Assembly (NCBI RefSeq): GCF_000262305.1 | Contig: NC_017910.1 | Coordinates: forward strand, 2,170,001 to 2,234,000 | Direction of reading: 5' to 3' | Source: Shimwellia blattae DSM 4481 = NBRC 105725 | Lineage (GTDB): Bacteria; Pseudomonadota; Gammaproteobacteria; Enterobacterales; Enterobacteriaceae | DNA: 64,000 bases | Part shown: in pieces, positions 44,008-53,050 of the stretch | Layout: every line of letters begins with the position of its first letter | Position numbering within the stretch: the first letter of the stretch is position 1 | Notes under the pieces: generated by a model | Database searches by the model: none | Seen by the model: the letters and a program-made list of their open reading frames with translations, nothing else | What the model was told of the DNA's origin: nothing | Made by a program: the position numbers and the translations under genes

Positions 44008-44867
44008 GATTTCGCTCCCGAATTCCATCGTGTTGTTATTGTGAATACCTCTTCGGCACAGACATCCACACAGCGCCCGCAGGTCATGCAGTCGCGACCG
44101 GTGATCTGCGCCGGGCGGGTATGATCCAGTACCGGCTCCCGTAGCACATGGGGCTCCGGGCAAACATAAAAACAGTCCATACAGCGGTCGCAGCGCGCGC
44201 GCCCTGTGGCGCTGACCACCAGCCCCCCTTTCTGGCCCGCCAGCCCGTACAGGGCCCCCAGCGGGCACAGATGCCCGCACCAGCCGTGCTCAACAACCAG
44301 TAAGTCAAACAAAAACAGGGCGAGGATCAGCAGCGAGCCGCTGCCAAATCCCATGATCAGGCTGCGCCCGAGTAGCGACACCGGGTTCACCCACTCCCAG
44401 ATCAACGTGCCGGTCAGCGCACTGCCGCCCAGCACCATGATGAGGATCAGATAGCGCAGATAGCGCGGCAGCGTTGCGGACGGGGTAAAGCCAAACCGGC
44501 GCCGCAGCCAGCTGGCGCAGTCCGTGACCGGGTTTAACGGGCACACCCAGCTGCAAAACAGCCGCGTTCCCGCCAGCCCATACAGCACCAGAATGGTCGC
44601 CGCGCCGGTAAGCGCCTCCCACCCCGGCAGGTGCCCGCTAGCCAGGCTTTGCAGCACCATCAGCGGATCGGCCAGGGGAACCGTATCCAGCAGCAGGCTG
44701 GCGCTGTAGTTGCCGTGCAGGATCCAGACCCCCAGCCAGGGGCCGCTGAGGAACATCCCCAGTACCAGTAGCTGACACAGCCGCCGCAGTACCAGCCAGC
44801 GGTGGCTGCGCCACCACCCTTTGCGGGCCCGCGCCGCGTGACCGGCCTCATGTTTACGGTTTGCCAT
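44004..44867 (-). CDS. napH: Quinol dehydrogenase membrane subunit NapH
   Basis: A 287-aa membrane ferredoxin, the E. coli length. It has about four helices, two CxxxCP motifs (CSWVCPLNPV and CGHLCPLGAL), and two C-terminal [4Fe-4S] sites (CDRCMDCFYVCPEP, CMTCGRCVDVCAEE). With NapG it feeds electrons from ubiquinol towards NapC. It overlaps the end of napG by 14 bases. Confidence 0.95.
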   Translation of the reverse strand: MANRKHEAGHAARARKGWWRSHRWLVLRRLCQLLVLGMFLSGPWLGVWILHGNYSASLLLDTVPLADPLMVLQSLASGHLPGWEALTGAATILVLYGLAGTRLFCSWVCPLNPVTDCASWLRRRFGFTPSATLPRYLRYLILIMVLGGSALTGTLIWEWVNPVSLLGRSLIMGFGSGSLLILALFLFDLLVVEHGWCGHLCPLGALYGLAGQKGGLVVSATGRARCDRCMDCFYVCPEPHVLREPVLDHTRPAQITGRDCMTCGRCVDVCAEEVFTITTRWNSGAKS

Positions 44868-45549
44868 CGCCCGCCTCCTGCCAGCCAAAGCGGTAGTGGT
44901 GGCCCAGCTCTCCCCGCGCCAGATCCAGGGGCAGAACCCGGATGGCGGGCTGCTCCAGCACACAGACTTTTTCGCATTTACCGCAGCCGGTGCAGGCGTT
45001 GCTGTGTACGGTGGGCAGAAAGCGCGCGTGCTTCCCGGTGCGGCGGTTGTGCGCCAGTTCGAGGGTGATGGCCTCATCAATGCGCGGGCACTCCCGGTAG
45101 CAGACATCGCAGCGCAACCCCTGAAAATTCAGGCAGTTTTCCTGGTCAAGCAGTACCGCAAGCCCCATGCGCGCATCGTCGATGGAGGCCAGATCCTGGT
45201 CGAGCGCCCCGCTGGGGCATACCCGGGCACAGGGGATGTCCTCGCACATTTCACAGGGAATATCCCGGGCCACAAAGTGCGGAGTACCGGCCGCCAGCCC
45301 GGAGGCCAGGGTCGCCAGCCGCAGCGTGTCGTAGGGACAGGCCTGCACACACTGGCCACAGCGGATACAGGCGCTGGCAAAATGGCTTTCGTCCAGCGCG
45401 CCCGGCGGGCGCAGGCGTACCCCGGCGGCCCGGGTGGTCTGCTGCTGTAGCCCCAGCACCACCGCCACTGTCGCCAGCCCACCGGCGGCCCGGGCCAGAT
45501 CGCGCAGGAAGCGGCGCCGGTGATTGCGGTTATTCTCCAGCCGGGACAC
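44854..45549 (-). CDS. napG: Ferredoxin-type protein NapG
   Basis: A 231-aa protein with a Tat-type signal (RRRFLRDLARAAGG) and four [4Fe-4S] cluster motifs: CIRCGQCVQACPYD, CEMCEDIPCARVCP, CDVCYRECPR and CTGCGKCEKVC. It is the periplasmic partner of NapH. It starts four bases after the napA stop. Confidence 0.95.
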   Translation of the reverse strand: MSRLENNRNHRRRFLRDLARAAGGLATVAVVLGLQQQTTRAAGVRLRPPGALDESHFASACIRCGQCVQACPYDTLRLATLASGLAAGTPHFVARDIPCEMCEDIPCARVCPSGALDQDLASIDDARMGLAVLLDQENCLNFQGLRCDVCYRECPRIDEAITLELAHNRRTGKHARFLPTVHSNACTGCGKCEKVCVLEQPAIRVLPLDLARGELGHHYRFGWQEAGDGKP

Positions 45550-45553
45550 GGTG

Positions 45554-48040
45554 TCAGGCCTTCATCAGCCGCACGGCGCACTTTTTAAAATCCGTCTCTT
45601 TGGAGAGGGGATCTGTCGCGTCGAGGGTCAGGTTGTTCACCAGCTGGGCCGCATCAAAGAACGGCATATAGACCAGCCCCCGGGGAGGCCGGTTACGGCC
45701 ACGGGTCTCAACGACCGATACCACCTCCCCCCGGCGGGAGATCACCTTAACCTTGTCGCCGCGCCGCAGGTCACGCGCTTTGGCATCCAGCGGGTGGATA
45801 AACAGCACCGCCTCCGGGAAGGCCCGGTGCAGCTCCGGCACCCGGCGGGTCATACTGCCTGTGTGCCAGTGCTCCAGCACGCGCCCGGTGGACAGCCACA
45901 GATCGAACTCTTTATCCGGCACTTCTGCGGCGGGCTCAAACGGCAGCGCGAAGATAACCGCTTTACCGTCCGGTTTACCGTAAAACTTATAGCCCTCTCC
46001 CGCTTTCACATAGGGATCGTGCCCTTCGCTGTAGCGCCACTGGGTCTCTTTGCCGTCGACCACCGGCCAGCGCAGACCCCGGGCCTGGTGGTAGGCGTCG
46101 AAAGGTGCCAGATCGTGGCCGTGGCCGCGGCCAAACCAGGCGTACTCTTCAAACAGCCCTTTTTGCAGGTAGAAACCCAGCTCGCGGGATTCATCATTCA
46201 ATTGGTTCTCCGCCAGCTCGCTCAGGGGGTAGCGGGCTACCTGCGGCGTGGCAAACAGCACGTCGTACAGGGTTTTACCGCGTAATTCCGGCTTCTGCGC
46301 CAGTAAAGATTCCGGCCAGACCTCGTCCGTGCGAAAACGCCGGGCAAACTGCACCAGTTGCCAGAGATCCGATTTGGCCTCACCGGGGGCGGTGACCTGC
46401 TGGCGCCAGAACTGGGTGCGCCGCTCGGCATTGCCATAGGCGCCCTCTTTTTCAACCCACATGGCGGTCGGCAGGATCAGATCTGCGGCCAGGGCGCTGA
46501 CCGTGGGGTACGGATCAGACACAATGATAAAATTGCGCGGATCGCGCCAGCCCGGCAGCCGATCCTCATTGATATTGGGGCCCGCCTGCATGTTGTTGTT
46601 GCACATCACCCAGTAAACGTTCAGTTTGCCGTCTTTCAGGGCCCGGTCCTGGGCCACCGCGTGCAGCCCCACTTTCGCCGGGATCGTGCCCGCCGGGAGT
46701 TGCCAGTGCTGCTCACAGATCTGGCGGTGCTTCTCACTGGTGACCACCATGTCTGCCGGTAAGCGGTGGGCGAAGGTGCCCACTTCCCGGGCGGTGCCGC
46801 AGGCGGAGGGCTGCCCGGTCAGTGAAAACGGCCCGCACCCGGGGCGGGAGATTTTGCCGGTCAGCAGATGCAGGTTGTAGACCAGGTTATTGGCCCATAC
46901 CCCACGGGTATGCTGGTTAAACCCCATGGTCCAGTAGGAGATCACTTTTTTCGTCGGATCTGCATACAGCTTCGCCAGCTGCTCCAGCTGATCCGCCGGG
47001 ACACCGCTCATCGCCACGGTTTTTTCGAGGGTATACTCCGCCACAAAGGCTTTGTACTCATCAAACGTCATCGGCTCTGAAGCATCGGACCCCGGGTTTT
47101 TCGCTGCTTTTTCCAGCGGGTGGCTGGGCCGCAGGCCGTAGCCGATATCGGTGGCCCCTTTGCGCAGGTTCACATGCCGGGTGAAAAAGTCCTGATTGAC
47201 CGCGTTATTCTGAATAATGTAGTTGGCAATGTAGTTGAGGATAACCAGATCGCTCTGGGGGGTGAACACCATGCCGTTATCCGCCAGTTCAAAGCTGCGG
47301 TGCTGGAAGGTGGACAATACCGCCACATTCACCTGAGGGTCTGACAGGCGGCGGTTAGTAATACGCGACCAGAGGATCGGGTGCATTTCGGCCATATTGG
47401 CACCCCACAACACGAAGGCATCCGCCTGTTCGATGTCGTCGTAGCAGCCCATGGGTTCATCCATACCGAAGGTGCGCATAAAGCCCACCACGGCAGAGGC
47501 CATGCAGTGGCGGGCGTTCGGGTCAATGTTATTGCTGCGAAAACCGGCTTTAAACAGCTTCGCGGCGGCATACCCTTCCCAGATGGTCCACTGGCCGGAG
47601 CCGAACATGCCTACCGCCTCGGGGCCTTTTTCGCGCAGGGCGGTTTTGAACTTCGCCTCCATGACGTCGAACGCCTGTTCCCAGCTCACGGGAGTGAACT
47701 CGCCGTCTTTGTGGTACTCACCGCCTTTCATGCGCAACAGCGGCTGGGTCAGACGGTCTTTGCCGTAGATAATTTTCGGCAGGAAATAGCCTTTAATGCA
47801 GTTCAGCCCCCGGTTGACCGGTGCATCCGGATCCCCCTGGCAGGCGACGATTTTCCCCTGTTGGGTGCCCACCAGCACGCCGCAGCCCGTGCCGCAAAAA
47901 CGGCACGGCGCTTTGTCCCAGGTAATGGCTTCCTGCTGGCCCACCACCGCCCGGGCGACGCCCGGTACGCTGAGCCCGGCAGCCGCCGCAGCGGCCGCGA
48001 CGGCATTAGCTTTCATAAAGCTACGACGACTGAGTTTCAT
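45554..48040 (-). CDS. napA: Periplasmic nitrate reductase catalytic subunit NapA
   Basis: An 828-aa molybdopterin enzyme of E. coli length. It has a Tat signal (SRRSFMKANA), an N-terminal [4Fe-4S] site (CRFCGTGCGVLVG, with a fourth Cys in GLNCIKGYF) and the Mo-ligand Cys in DPNARHCMASAVVGF. It reduces nitrate to nitrite in the periplasm with NapB. It overlaps the napD stop by four bases. Confidence 0.97.
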   Translation of the reverse strand: MKLSRRSFMKANAVAAAAAAAGLSVPGVARAVVGQQEAITWDKAPCRFCGTGCGVLVGTQQGKIVACQGDPDAPVNRGLNCIKGYFLPKIIYGKDRLTQPLLRMKGGEYHKDGEFTPVSWEQAFDVMEAKFKTALREKGPEAVGMFGSGQWTIWEGYAAAKLFKAGFRSNNIDPNARHCMASAVVGFMRTFGMDEPMGCYDDIEQADAFVLWGANMAEMHPILWSRITNRRLSDPQVNVAVLSTFQHRSFELADNGMVFTPQSDLVILNYIANYIIQNNAVNQDFFTRHVNLRKGATDIGYGLRPSHPLEKAAKNPGSDASEPMTFDEYKAFVAEYTLEKTVAMSGVPADQLEQLAKLYADPTKKVISYWTMGFNQHTRGVWANNLVYNLHLLTGKISRPGCGPFSLTGQPSACGTAREVGTFAHRLPADMVVTSEKHRQICEQHWQLPAGTIPAKVGLHAVAQDRALKDGKLNVYWVMCNNNMQAGPNINEDRLPGWRDPRNFIIVSDPYPTVSALAADLILPTAMWVEKEGAYGNAERRTQFWRQQVTAPGEAKSDLWQLVQFARRFRTDEVWPESLLAQKPELRGKTLYDVLFATPQVARYPLSELAENQLNDESRELGFYLQKGLFEEYAWFGRGHGHDLAPFDAYHQARGLRWPVVDGKETQWRYSEGHDPYVKAGEGYKFYGKPDGKAVIFALPFEPAAEVPDKEFDLWLSTGRVLEHWHTGSMTRRVPELHRAFPEAVLFIHPLDAKARDLRRGDKVKVISRRGEVVSVVETRGRNRPPRGLVYMPFFDAAQLVNNLTLDATDPLSKETDFKKCAVRLMKA

Positions 48041-48300
48041 GGTGTTTCCTCACCTTGCTGATCCTGCTGGTGATAAACCAGCGATACCGCCAGCACGCCA
48101 GCGACATTGCGTACCGACTCAATGTGTTGCACCAGTAGCAGGTGCTGTTTTGCCTCGATCACGAGGATAATCTGCCCGCTGGCCGCATCGGTCAGCGCCA
48201 CTTCGCAACCGGCTATCTGGCGCAACTGTGCGCAGATAGCCGCGAAATCACCGGATCTGGCCTGAACGATCAGGCTGCAAACCTGCCAGTTAGTGGTCAC
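48037..48300 (-). CDS. napD: NapA maturation chaperone NapD
   Basis: An 87-aa ferredoxin-fold protein, with WQVCSLIVQARSGDFAAICAQL at the start and GEETP at the end. NapD binds the NapA Tat signal and stops premature export before the Mo cofactor is inserted. Its start overlaps the napF end by eleven bases. Confidence 0.93.
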   Translation of the reverse strand: MTTNWQVCSLIVQARSGDFAAICAQLRQIAGCEVALTDAASGQIILVIEAKQHLLLVQHIESVRNVAGVLAVSLVYHQQDQQGEETP

Positions 48301-48781
48301 AGGCGTACTCCACGGTTATTGCCGATACCGGGCAGCTGGCAACGCAGGCGCCGCACCCCGGGCAGGCATGATTATCAAGTTGTGGCTGGCTGATACCGGA
48401 GAGCTGCGCCCGGAAGGTGATGGCCCCGTAAGGGCAGTTATCTTCACAGCTACGGCACATCACGGCGTTACGGGTCAGGCACTGGCTGCCCGGGGAGACC
48501 GCCAGGCGCCAGGGGTGCGCCTCGCGGGGCAGAAAGAGTGACCGGGGGCAGGCGGCCGCGCAGGCATAGCAGAAGCTGCACTCCCCGCGGGAGAAATCCA
48601 CCACCGGATAGCCGCCGGGGCCACGGCGCAGAAGCTGATTCTCGCAGGCGTTAATGCAGAGATCGCAGCGGTGACAGTGGGCCAGAAAATGGGCCTCATG
48701 GCCGCTCCAGGGTGGGCGGATCCCGGCCATGGCGCTGTGGCTGCGGCCGGTCAGCAAACCGCGACGCGTTCTATCAACCAT
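48290..48781 (-). CDS. napF: Ferredoxin-type protein NapF
   Basis: A 163-aa cytoplasmic iron-sulphur protein with four clusters: CHRCDLCINACEN, CSFCYACAAACP, CRSCEDNCPYG and CPGCGACVASCP. The opening RRGLLTGRSHSAMAGIRPPW is NapF-like. NapF helps NapA maturation. First gene of the unit; ATG 48781 has GGAAG upstream and matches relatives, while an ATG five codons upstream lacks a ribosome site. Confidence 0.93.
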   Translation of the reverse strand: MVDRTRRGLLTGRSHSAMAGIRPPWSGHEAHFLAHCHRCDLCINACENQLLRRGPGGYPVVDFSRGECSFCYACAAACPRSLFLPREAHPWRLAVSPGSQCLTRNAVMCRSCEDNCPYGAITFRAQLSGISQPQLDNHACPGCGACVASCPVSAITVEYACDH

Positions 48782-48856
48782 GACATTGTCTTCCATAAAC
48801 AGCGCGCATCCAGGCGCGAAACGGCCAAATAAACGGATAATCCGTAGCGTTTTATA

Positions 48857-48928
48857 TGGCTGTTAAGATATTTCACCCGGCGTAAGCGGCGCATACCCCA
48901 ATAGGGTTAAATACCGTGACCGGATCAA
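48857..48928 (-). promoter_or_regulatory. nap operon promoter with NarP and Fnr-like sites
   Basis: TACCCCA-AT-AGGGTTA at 48894-48909 is a 7-2-7 inverted repeat of the NarL/NarP type, centred at 48901.5. An Fnr-like sequence, TTGAT-CCGG-TCACG on the minus strand (48915-48928), is centred at 48921.5, exactly 20 bp further upstream; only its distal half matches consensus. With E. coli spacing (NarP -44.5, Fnr -64.5), the start would be near 48857, and a -10 hexamer TATCTT sits where expected at 48865-48870. Confidence 0.7.
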
Positions 48929-48990
48929 AAGAGTGGTTATTCAGGATGATGAAATGTGCTATTGCTCACATTTTATGGCAGGGGGCTAAC

Positions 48991-50421
48991 TCACCCTCTG
49001 GCGGCATGGGCCCGGCAGAGTTGTTCAATAAGTTCGCCAAGCTGTTTTACCCCCTGCTCTTCGCGCTCCCCCCAGCTCCAGGCGGTATTAAAGCGGAAAA
49101 ATGACGCCCGGCTATCGGTGGCGGAAAACATCTTCCCGGGGGCAATGCTGATATTGCAGGCCAGCGCCCTGGCGCTCAGCACGCTGGCATCGATCCCTGC
49201 GGGCAGCTCCAGCCATAAAAAGTAACCGCTGTCGCTGTGGTGAATGGTGACGTCCGCAGGCAGATGGCGCAACAGGGCCTGCCAGGCCCGCTGTTTGCGC
49301 TCGGCAAGCTGGCGGCGCAAACGGCGCAGGTGGGCGTCGTAACGCCGGGAGGTAATAAAATCCACCAGCGCCAGCTGCATCGGGGAGCTGGTGGATAAGG
49401 TGCTCATCAGCTGCAGTTGCTGGATACGCCGGGCATATTTCCCCGCCGCGACCCACCCAATCCGGAACCCCGGCACCAGGCACTTGGAAAATGAGCTGCA
49501 GTGAAGCACCCGGTCCTGATTATCCCAGTATTTCGCCGGCAGGGGTTTATTGCGGCCGAAATAGAGCTCGCTGTAGACGTCGTCTTCAATCAGCACCACG
49601 TTATAGCGGGCAAGCAGCGCAACCAGCTGCGCTTTTTTCCCGGCACTCAGGGTAAACCCCAGCGGGTTCTGGCTGTTGGTCATCAGCCAGAGGGCTTTCA
49701 TCGGGTACTGCCGGAGCGCCTGCTCCAGGGCCGCCAGATCGATACCTTCGCGGATATCGGTGTTAATCGCGACCGCTTTCAGGCGCAGCCGCTCCAGGGC
49801 CTGTAGCGCACCGTAAAAGCACGGGTCCTCCACCCCGACCCAGTCACCGGGCTCACTGACCGCCTGGAGGCTCAGGTTCAGCGCCTCCAGGGCTCCGCTG
49901 GTGATGACTATCTCATCCGGGGAGATATTCATCCCCTGGCGGGCATAGCGCCTTGCAATGGCGTGGCGCAGCCCGGCATTCCCGGGGGGTAAGTTCTCTA
50001 TCACGCTCATGGCGGTCATGGTTTTGCTCACCCGGGCCAGGGAGCGGGTAAGCGGTTGCAGCGGGAACAGGCGCGGATCGGGAAACGCAGAGGCGAACGG
50101 CAGCACATCGGGGTGGCGGCTGGCCTGAAGAACATCAAAAATATAGCGGTTGATATCAACGGATTCATTACTGGTCACCGGCACAGGAGGGGCTGGCTGC
50201 TCCCGGGAAACCGGATGCGGCGCCACATAGTAGCCGGACTGGGGGCGGGCAATAATTCGCCCCTGACTTTCCAGTTGCTGGTAGGCGTGGCTGACGGTCA
50301 TAAAACTCATGCCGCTGCTGGCTACCTGCTCGCGCAGTGACGGCAGCCGATCACCCGGCTGCCAGACGCCAAGGGCTATCTGTTCGCTGATTTGCTGTGC
50401 CAGTTGCTGGTATTTTTTCAT
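48991..50421 (-). CDS. ydcR: MocR-family regulator YdcR
   Basis: A 476-aa GntR-aminotransferase fusion, close to E. coli YdcR from its first residues (KKYQQLAQQISEQIALGVW). The N-terminal winged helix includes GDRLPSLREQVASSGMS. A linker follows, then a fold-type I aminotransferase-like domain from about 100 with the PLP-binding Lys in CSSFSKCLVPGFRIGW. ATG 50421 matches E. coli; ten upstream residues in the frame do not. Such proteins usually use PLP as an effector. The target genes are not known. Confidence 0.92.
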   Translation of the reverse strand: MKKYQQLAQQISEQIALGVWQPGDRLPSLREQVASSGMSFMTVSHAYQQLESQGRIIARPQSGYYVAPHPVSREQPAPPVPVTSNESVDINRYIFDVLQASRHPDVLPFASAFPDPRLFPLQPLTRSLARVSKTMTAMSVIENLPPGNAGLRHAIARRYARQGMNISPDEIVITSGALEALNLSLQAVSEPGDWVGVEDPCFYGALQALERLRLKAVAINTDIREGIDLAALEQALRQYPMKALWLMTNSQNPLGFTLSAGKKAQLVALLARYNVVLIEDDVYSELYFGRNKPLPAKYWDNQDRVLHCSSFSKCLVPGFRIGWVAAGKYARRIQQLQLMSTLSTSSPMQLALVDFITSRRYDAHLRRLRRQLAERKQRAWQALLRHLPADVTIHHSDSGYFLWLELPAGIDASVLSARALACNISIAPGKMFSATDSRASFFRFNTAWSWGEREEQGVKQLGELIEQLCRAHAARG

Positions 50422-50617
50422 TCTGCTGCCCCGTATCGCGACCTTACGCACAGCATATCAGATGTTAAAAAAAGGTATATATTAAGACCTGTTATTGTTA
50501 AGCGTACGCCCATACTGATATGGGACAAAAGACAGGCGGCAAAATGGGAGTATTGTTCCCCGGAGAGCATAAGGTATGCTGCTTCCCGGGTGATATGACT
50601 ATGCTATGGAGTGGAGA

Positions 50618-51772
50618 ATGAAGCGCGCAGCAACGCAATTATATGGCCTGGCCCTGGGGCTTGGCCTGGGTCTGACACTACTCTCTGGTGCCGCAACCGC
50701 CGGCGAAAACGGCCAGCTGGTGACGCGCAAAGCGCTATCCGCCGCCGATCAGCTCAGCGAGGCTGCCGTTCAGTACCGTATCGGGTATCGCGCCGGAAAT
50801 GGCGTGGCCGGTAAAGGCATGCGCACAGACAGCGCGGCCATATTCCTCCCGTTTGGCGAGGCGCCCAAAGAGGGCTGGCCGGTCGTGGTCTGGGCCCACG
50901 GCACCGCAGGCATTGCCAGCGAGTGCGCACCGTCGCTCAACCCGCGCACAGCACGTGAGAGCCAGTATCTGAATACCTGGCTCTCGCTGGGGTTTGCGGT
51001 TGTCGCGCCAGACTATCAGGGGCTGGGCTCCGGCGGGCTGCACCACTATCTGAATGCCCGCGCCGAGGCCTGGAGCGTGCTGGACAGCATCCGGGCGGCG
51101 CTGGCGCACTTCCCGCTGCAAAATAAACTGATCCTGATTGGCCAGTCCCAGGGGGCTCACGCCGCCTTTGCCGCCGCCGGGTATCAGCCACAATATGCCA
51201 GCGATCTGAATATTGTGGCGACCGTGGTCACCGGCACCCCGTATTTTAATCAGCCCCAGGCGCTACAGGCGTTGCTTGACACCCGCGACCAGGAGAGCCC
51301 CGAAGGTGATCCGCGGATCCCGCCGCTGTTTTATCTCTGGCAGTCGGCCGCTGACCATAACCACACCATTAACGCCGCCGATTATTTTACCGGGGCGGCC
51401 CTCCCCCTGCTGGCGCAGTCGCGCCAGTTATGTCTGCGCCCGTTAACCGGGGCCGTGGCAAAAAACAAACTGACGATGAGCAACACCCTGAAACCGGCCT
51501 TCCGGGAGATGCTCGCCGCTGAGGAGAAGGTCATCAGCTTCCCGACCCTGAAAATAACGCATCCGGTGTTTATCGGGATCGGGGGGAAAGATCTTACCTT
51601 CCCGGGCGCCATGCAAAAACAGTTCGCCCGTGATGTCCGGCAGGCCGGGACGTCGGTTAGCGTGCATTACTACCCTGAGCTGGATAGCGACAGCCTCGTT
51701 AACCCGTCGCTGCGCGATGTGGTGCCTTTTGTCCTGCAACAGATGGCCGCCGGAGAAAAGAAAAGCCAGTAA
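50618..51772 (+). CDS. Secreted alpha/beta hydrolase, LIP-type lipase family
   Basis: A 384-aa protein with a signal peptide (LYGLALGLGLGLTLLSGAATA). WAHGTAG is the oxyanion region, and the nucleophile elbow GQSQG is in ILIGQSQGAHAAFAAAGY. DYQGLGS and GGKD give the remaining alpha/beta hydrolase marks; the triad would be that Ser, the Asp near GIGGKDLTFPGA, and a C-terminal His (possibly in VHYYPELD). GGAG lies just before ATG 50618. It is expected in the periplasm or outside; the substrate (ester or lipid) is unknown. Confidence 0.78.
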   Translation: MKRAATQLYGLALGLGLGLTLLSGAATAGENGQLVTRKALSAADQLSEAAVQYRIGYRAGNGVAGKGMRTDSAAIFLPFGEAPKEGWPVVVWAHGTAGIASECAPSLNPRTARESQYLNTWLSLGFAVVAPDYQGLGSGGLHHYLNARAEAWSVLDSIRAALAHFPLQNKLILIGQSQGAHAAFAAAGYQPQYASDLNIVATVVTGTPYFNQPQALQALLDTRDQESPEGDPRIPPLFYLWQSAADHNHTINAADYFTGAALPLLAQSRQLCLRPLTGAVAKNKLTMSNTLKPAFREMLAAEEKVISFPTLKITHPVFIGIGGKDLTFPGAMQKQFARDVRQAGTSVSVHYYPELDSDSLVNPSLRDVVPFVLQQMAAGEKKSQ

Positions 51773-51852
51773 ACACCGGGCGCCCTGCGGTTGCGTAATC
51801 GCCAGCTATGGCCTATAGCTAAAGCGTCTTTTGTTTATTTCAGGAGCGAACT

Positions 51853-52041
51853 ATGGGTTATTACGTGATTAAAAAATCGGAAAAAGCCGTCGCGCAGCCT
51901 TACTATTTTCTGCTGAAAGCCGGGAACCACGAAACCATCGCCACCAGCGAAATGTACGCCACCAAAGAGGCGGCCAAAAAAGGGATCGCCTCAGTGCAGA
52001 AGAACGGCCCCAGCGACGATATCCGCGACGAAACCGTCTGA
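51853..52041 (+). CDS. Single-repeat DUF1508 (YegP-like) protein
   Basis: A 62-aa protein made of one DUF1508 unit: YYFLLKAGNHETIATSEMY, then KKGIASVQKNGP. E. coli YegP has two such units in about 110 aa, so this is a half-size form, as seen in some bacteria. CAGGAGCGAACT precedes the ATG. It is cytoplasmic and of unknown function. Confidence 0.78.
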   Translation: MGYYVIKKSEKAVAQPYYFLLKAGNHETIATSEMYATKEAAKKGIASVQKNGPSDDIRDETV

Positions 52042-52065
52042 CGCGCGACTCCACCTGGCTGTGCA

Positions 52066-52953
52066 TCAGGCCAGCCAGGTTTTTAGCGTCTTCCCCGCAA
52101 TATCCAGAAACGCTCTTAGCCCCGGCGACACAAACTGCTGGCGGGGATAGACCAGATGAATAGGATCCTGCTTCGCCTGCCACTGGGGCAGCAGCCTCAC
52201 CAGCCGCCCTTCCTGGCATGCCTGGCGGCATAAATAGTCCGGCAATAGCGCCACACCGCCCCCGGCCAGTACCATGTTCATCACCAGGCCAATATTATTC
52301 ACCACGATTTGCTGGCCCACCGGCACCGTGACATGCTGCGCCCCCCGGGAGAAGGCCCAGGCGGTTTTCCCCATTGGGGTGAACTGCAGACAGGGGTGCT
52401 GGCAGAGCTGTTCGGGGGTTTCAGGGGCGGGTGTGGTTGCGAGATACCCCGGGCTGGTAAAGACAGCCCAGCGGGCGGTGCCCACTTTGCGGGCCACCAG
52501 CGAGGAATCCTCCAGCTCCCCGGCCCGGATAGCCGCATCAACCCCTTCAGAGACCAGATCCATACGCCGGTGGGTCAGCAACAGCTCAACCTGTAGCCGG
52601 GGCCAGCGGTCGCGTATCTCCAGTAAAATGGATGCCAGCAACTGTTCCCCGAGATCCGGCAGTACCGACACCCGGAGCAGGCCGCAGGGTTCAGCGGCGA
52701 CAACCTTAATGGCCGCTTCCGCATCCAGTAACTGCCCCAGCCCGGCCGAGGCGTGCTGAAAATAAATCTGCCCCGCCTCCGTCAGGTGCAGCCGCCGGGT
52801 TGTGCGCTGGAGCAACGTGATCCCGAGGCGTTTTTCAAGCATCGCCACCCGGTGGCTGACGGTCGATACCGGCAGCGACAGCTGGCGCGCCGCCGCACTG
52901 AAGCTGCCAGCCTGTACTACCTTAATAAATACCGCAATCTGATTGAAGTCCAT
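52066..52953 (-). CDS. LysR-family regulator next to pirin/YcaC
   Basis: A 295-aa LysR protein: helix-turn-helix FIKVVQAGSFSAAARQLSLP, then VSTVSHRVAMLEKRLGITLL; effector domain with VDAAIRAGELEDSSLVARKVG and GLVMNMVLAGGGVALLPDYL. It is divergent from the pirin-ycaC pair, with 97 bp between the starts, and so probably controls that pair. The ligand is unknown. Confidence 0.9.
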   Translation of the reverse strand: MDFNQIAVFIKVVQAGSFSAAARQLSLPVSTVSHRVAMLEKRLGITLLQRTTRRLHLTEAGQIYFQHASAGLGQLLDAEAAIKVVAAEPCGLLRVSVLPDLGEQLLASILLEIRDRWPRLQVELLLTHRRMDLVSEGVDAAIRAGELEDSSLVARKVGTARWAVFTSPGYLATTPAPETPEQLCQHPCLQFTPMGKTAWAFSRGAQHVTVPVGQQIVVNNIGLVMNMVLAGGGVALLPDYLCRQACQEGRLVRLLPQWQAKQDPIHLVYPRQQFVSPGLRAFLDIAGKTLKTWLA

Positions 52954-53050
52954 TTAACAACTCACTGGAAAGTGTTTTTGGATTTAACCATCTACACAAC
53001 AAATCTGCAACTTCCTATAGTGATCACATCCAGATTAGCGGAGTGCCACC

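Noticed and set aside
44077..44993. Cys-rich clusters in napG/napH as a possible separate ferredoxin gene
   Set aside because: All clusters fall inside full-length NapG and NapH of E. coli size.
48915..48928. A full consensus Fnr palindrome upstream of napF
   Set aside because: Only one half (TTGAT) fits; the other half reads TCACG. It is kept only as an Fnr-like site because its spacing to the NarP palindrome is right.
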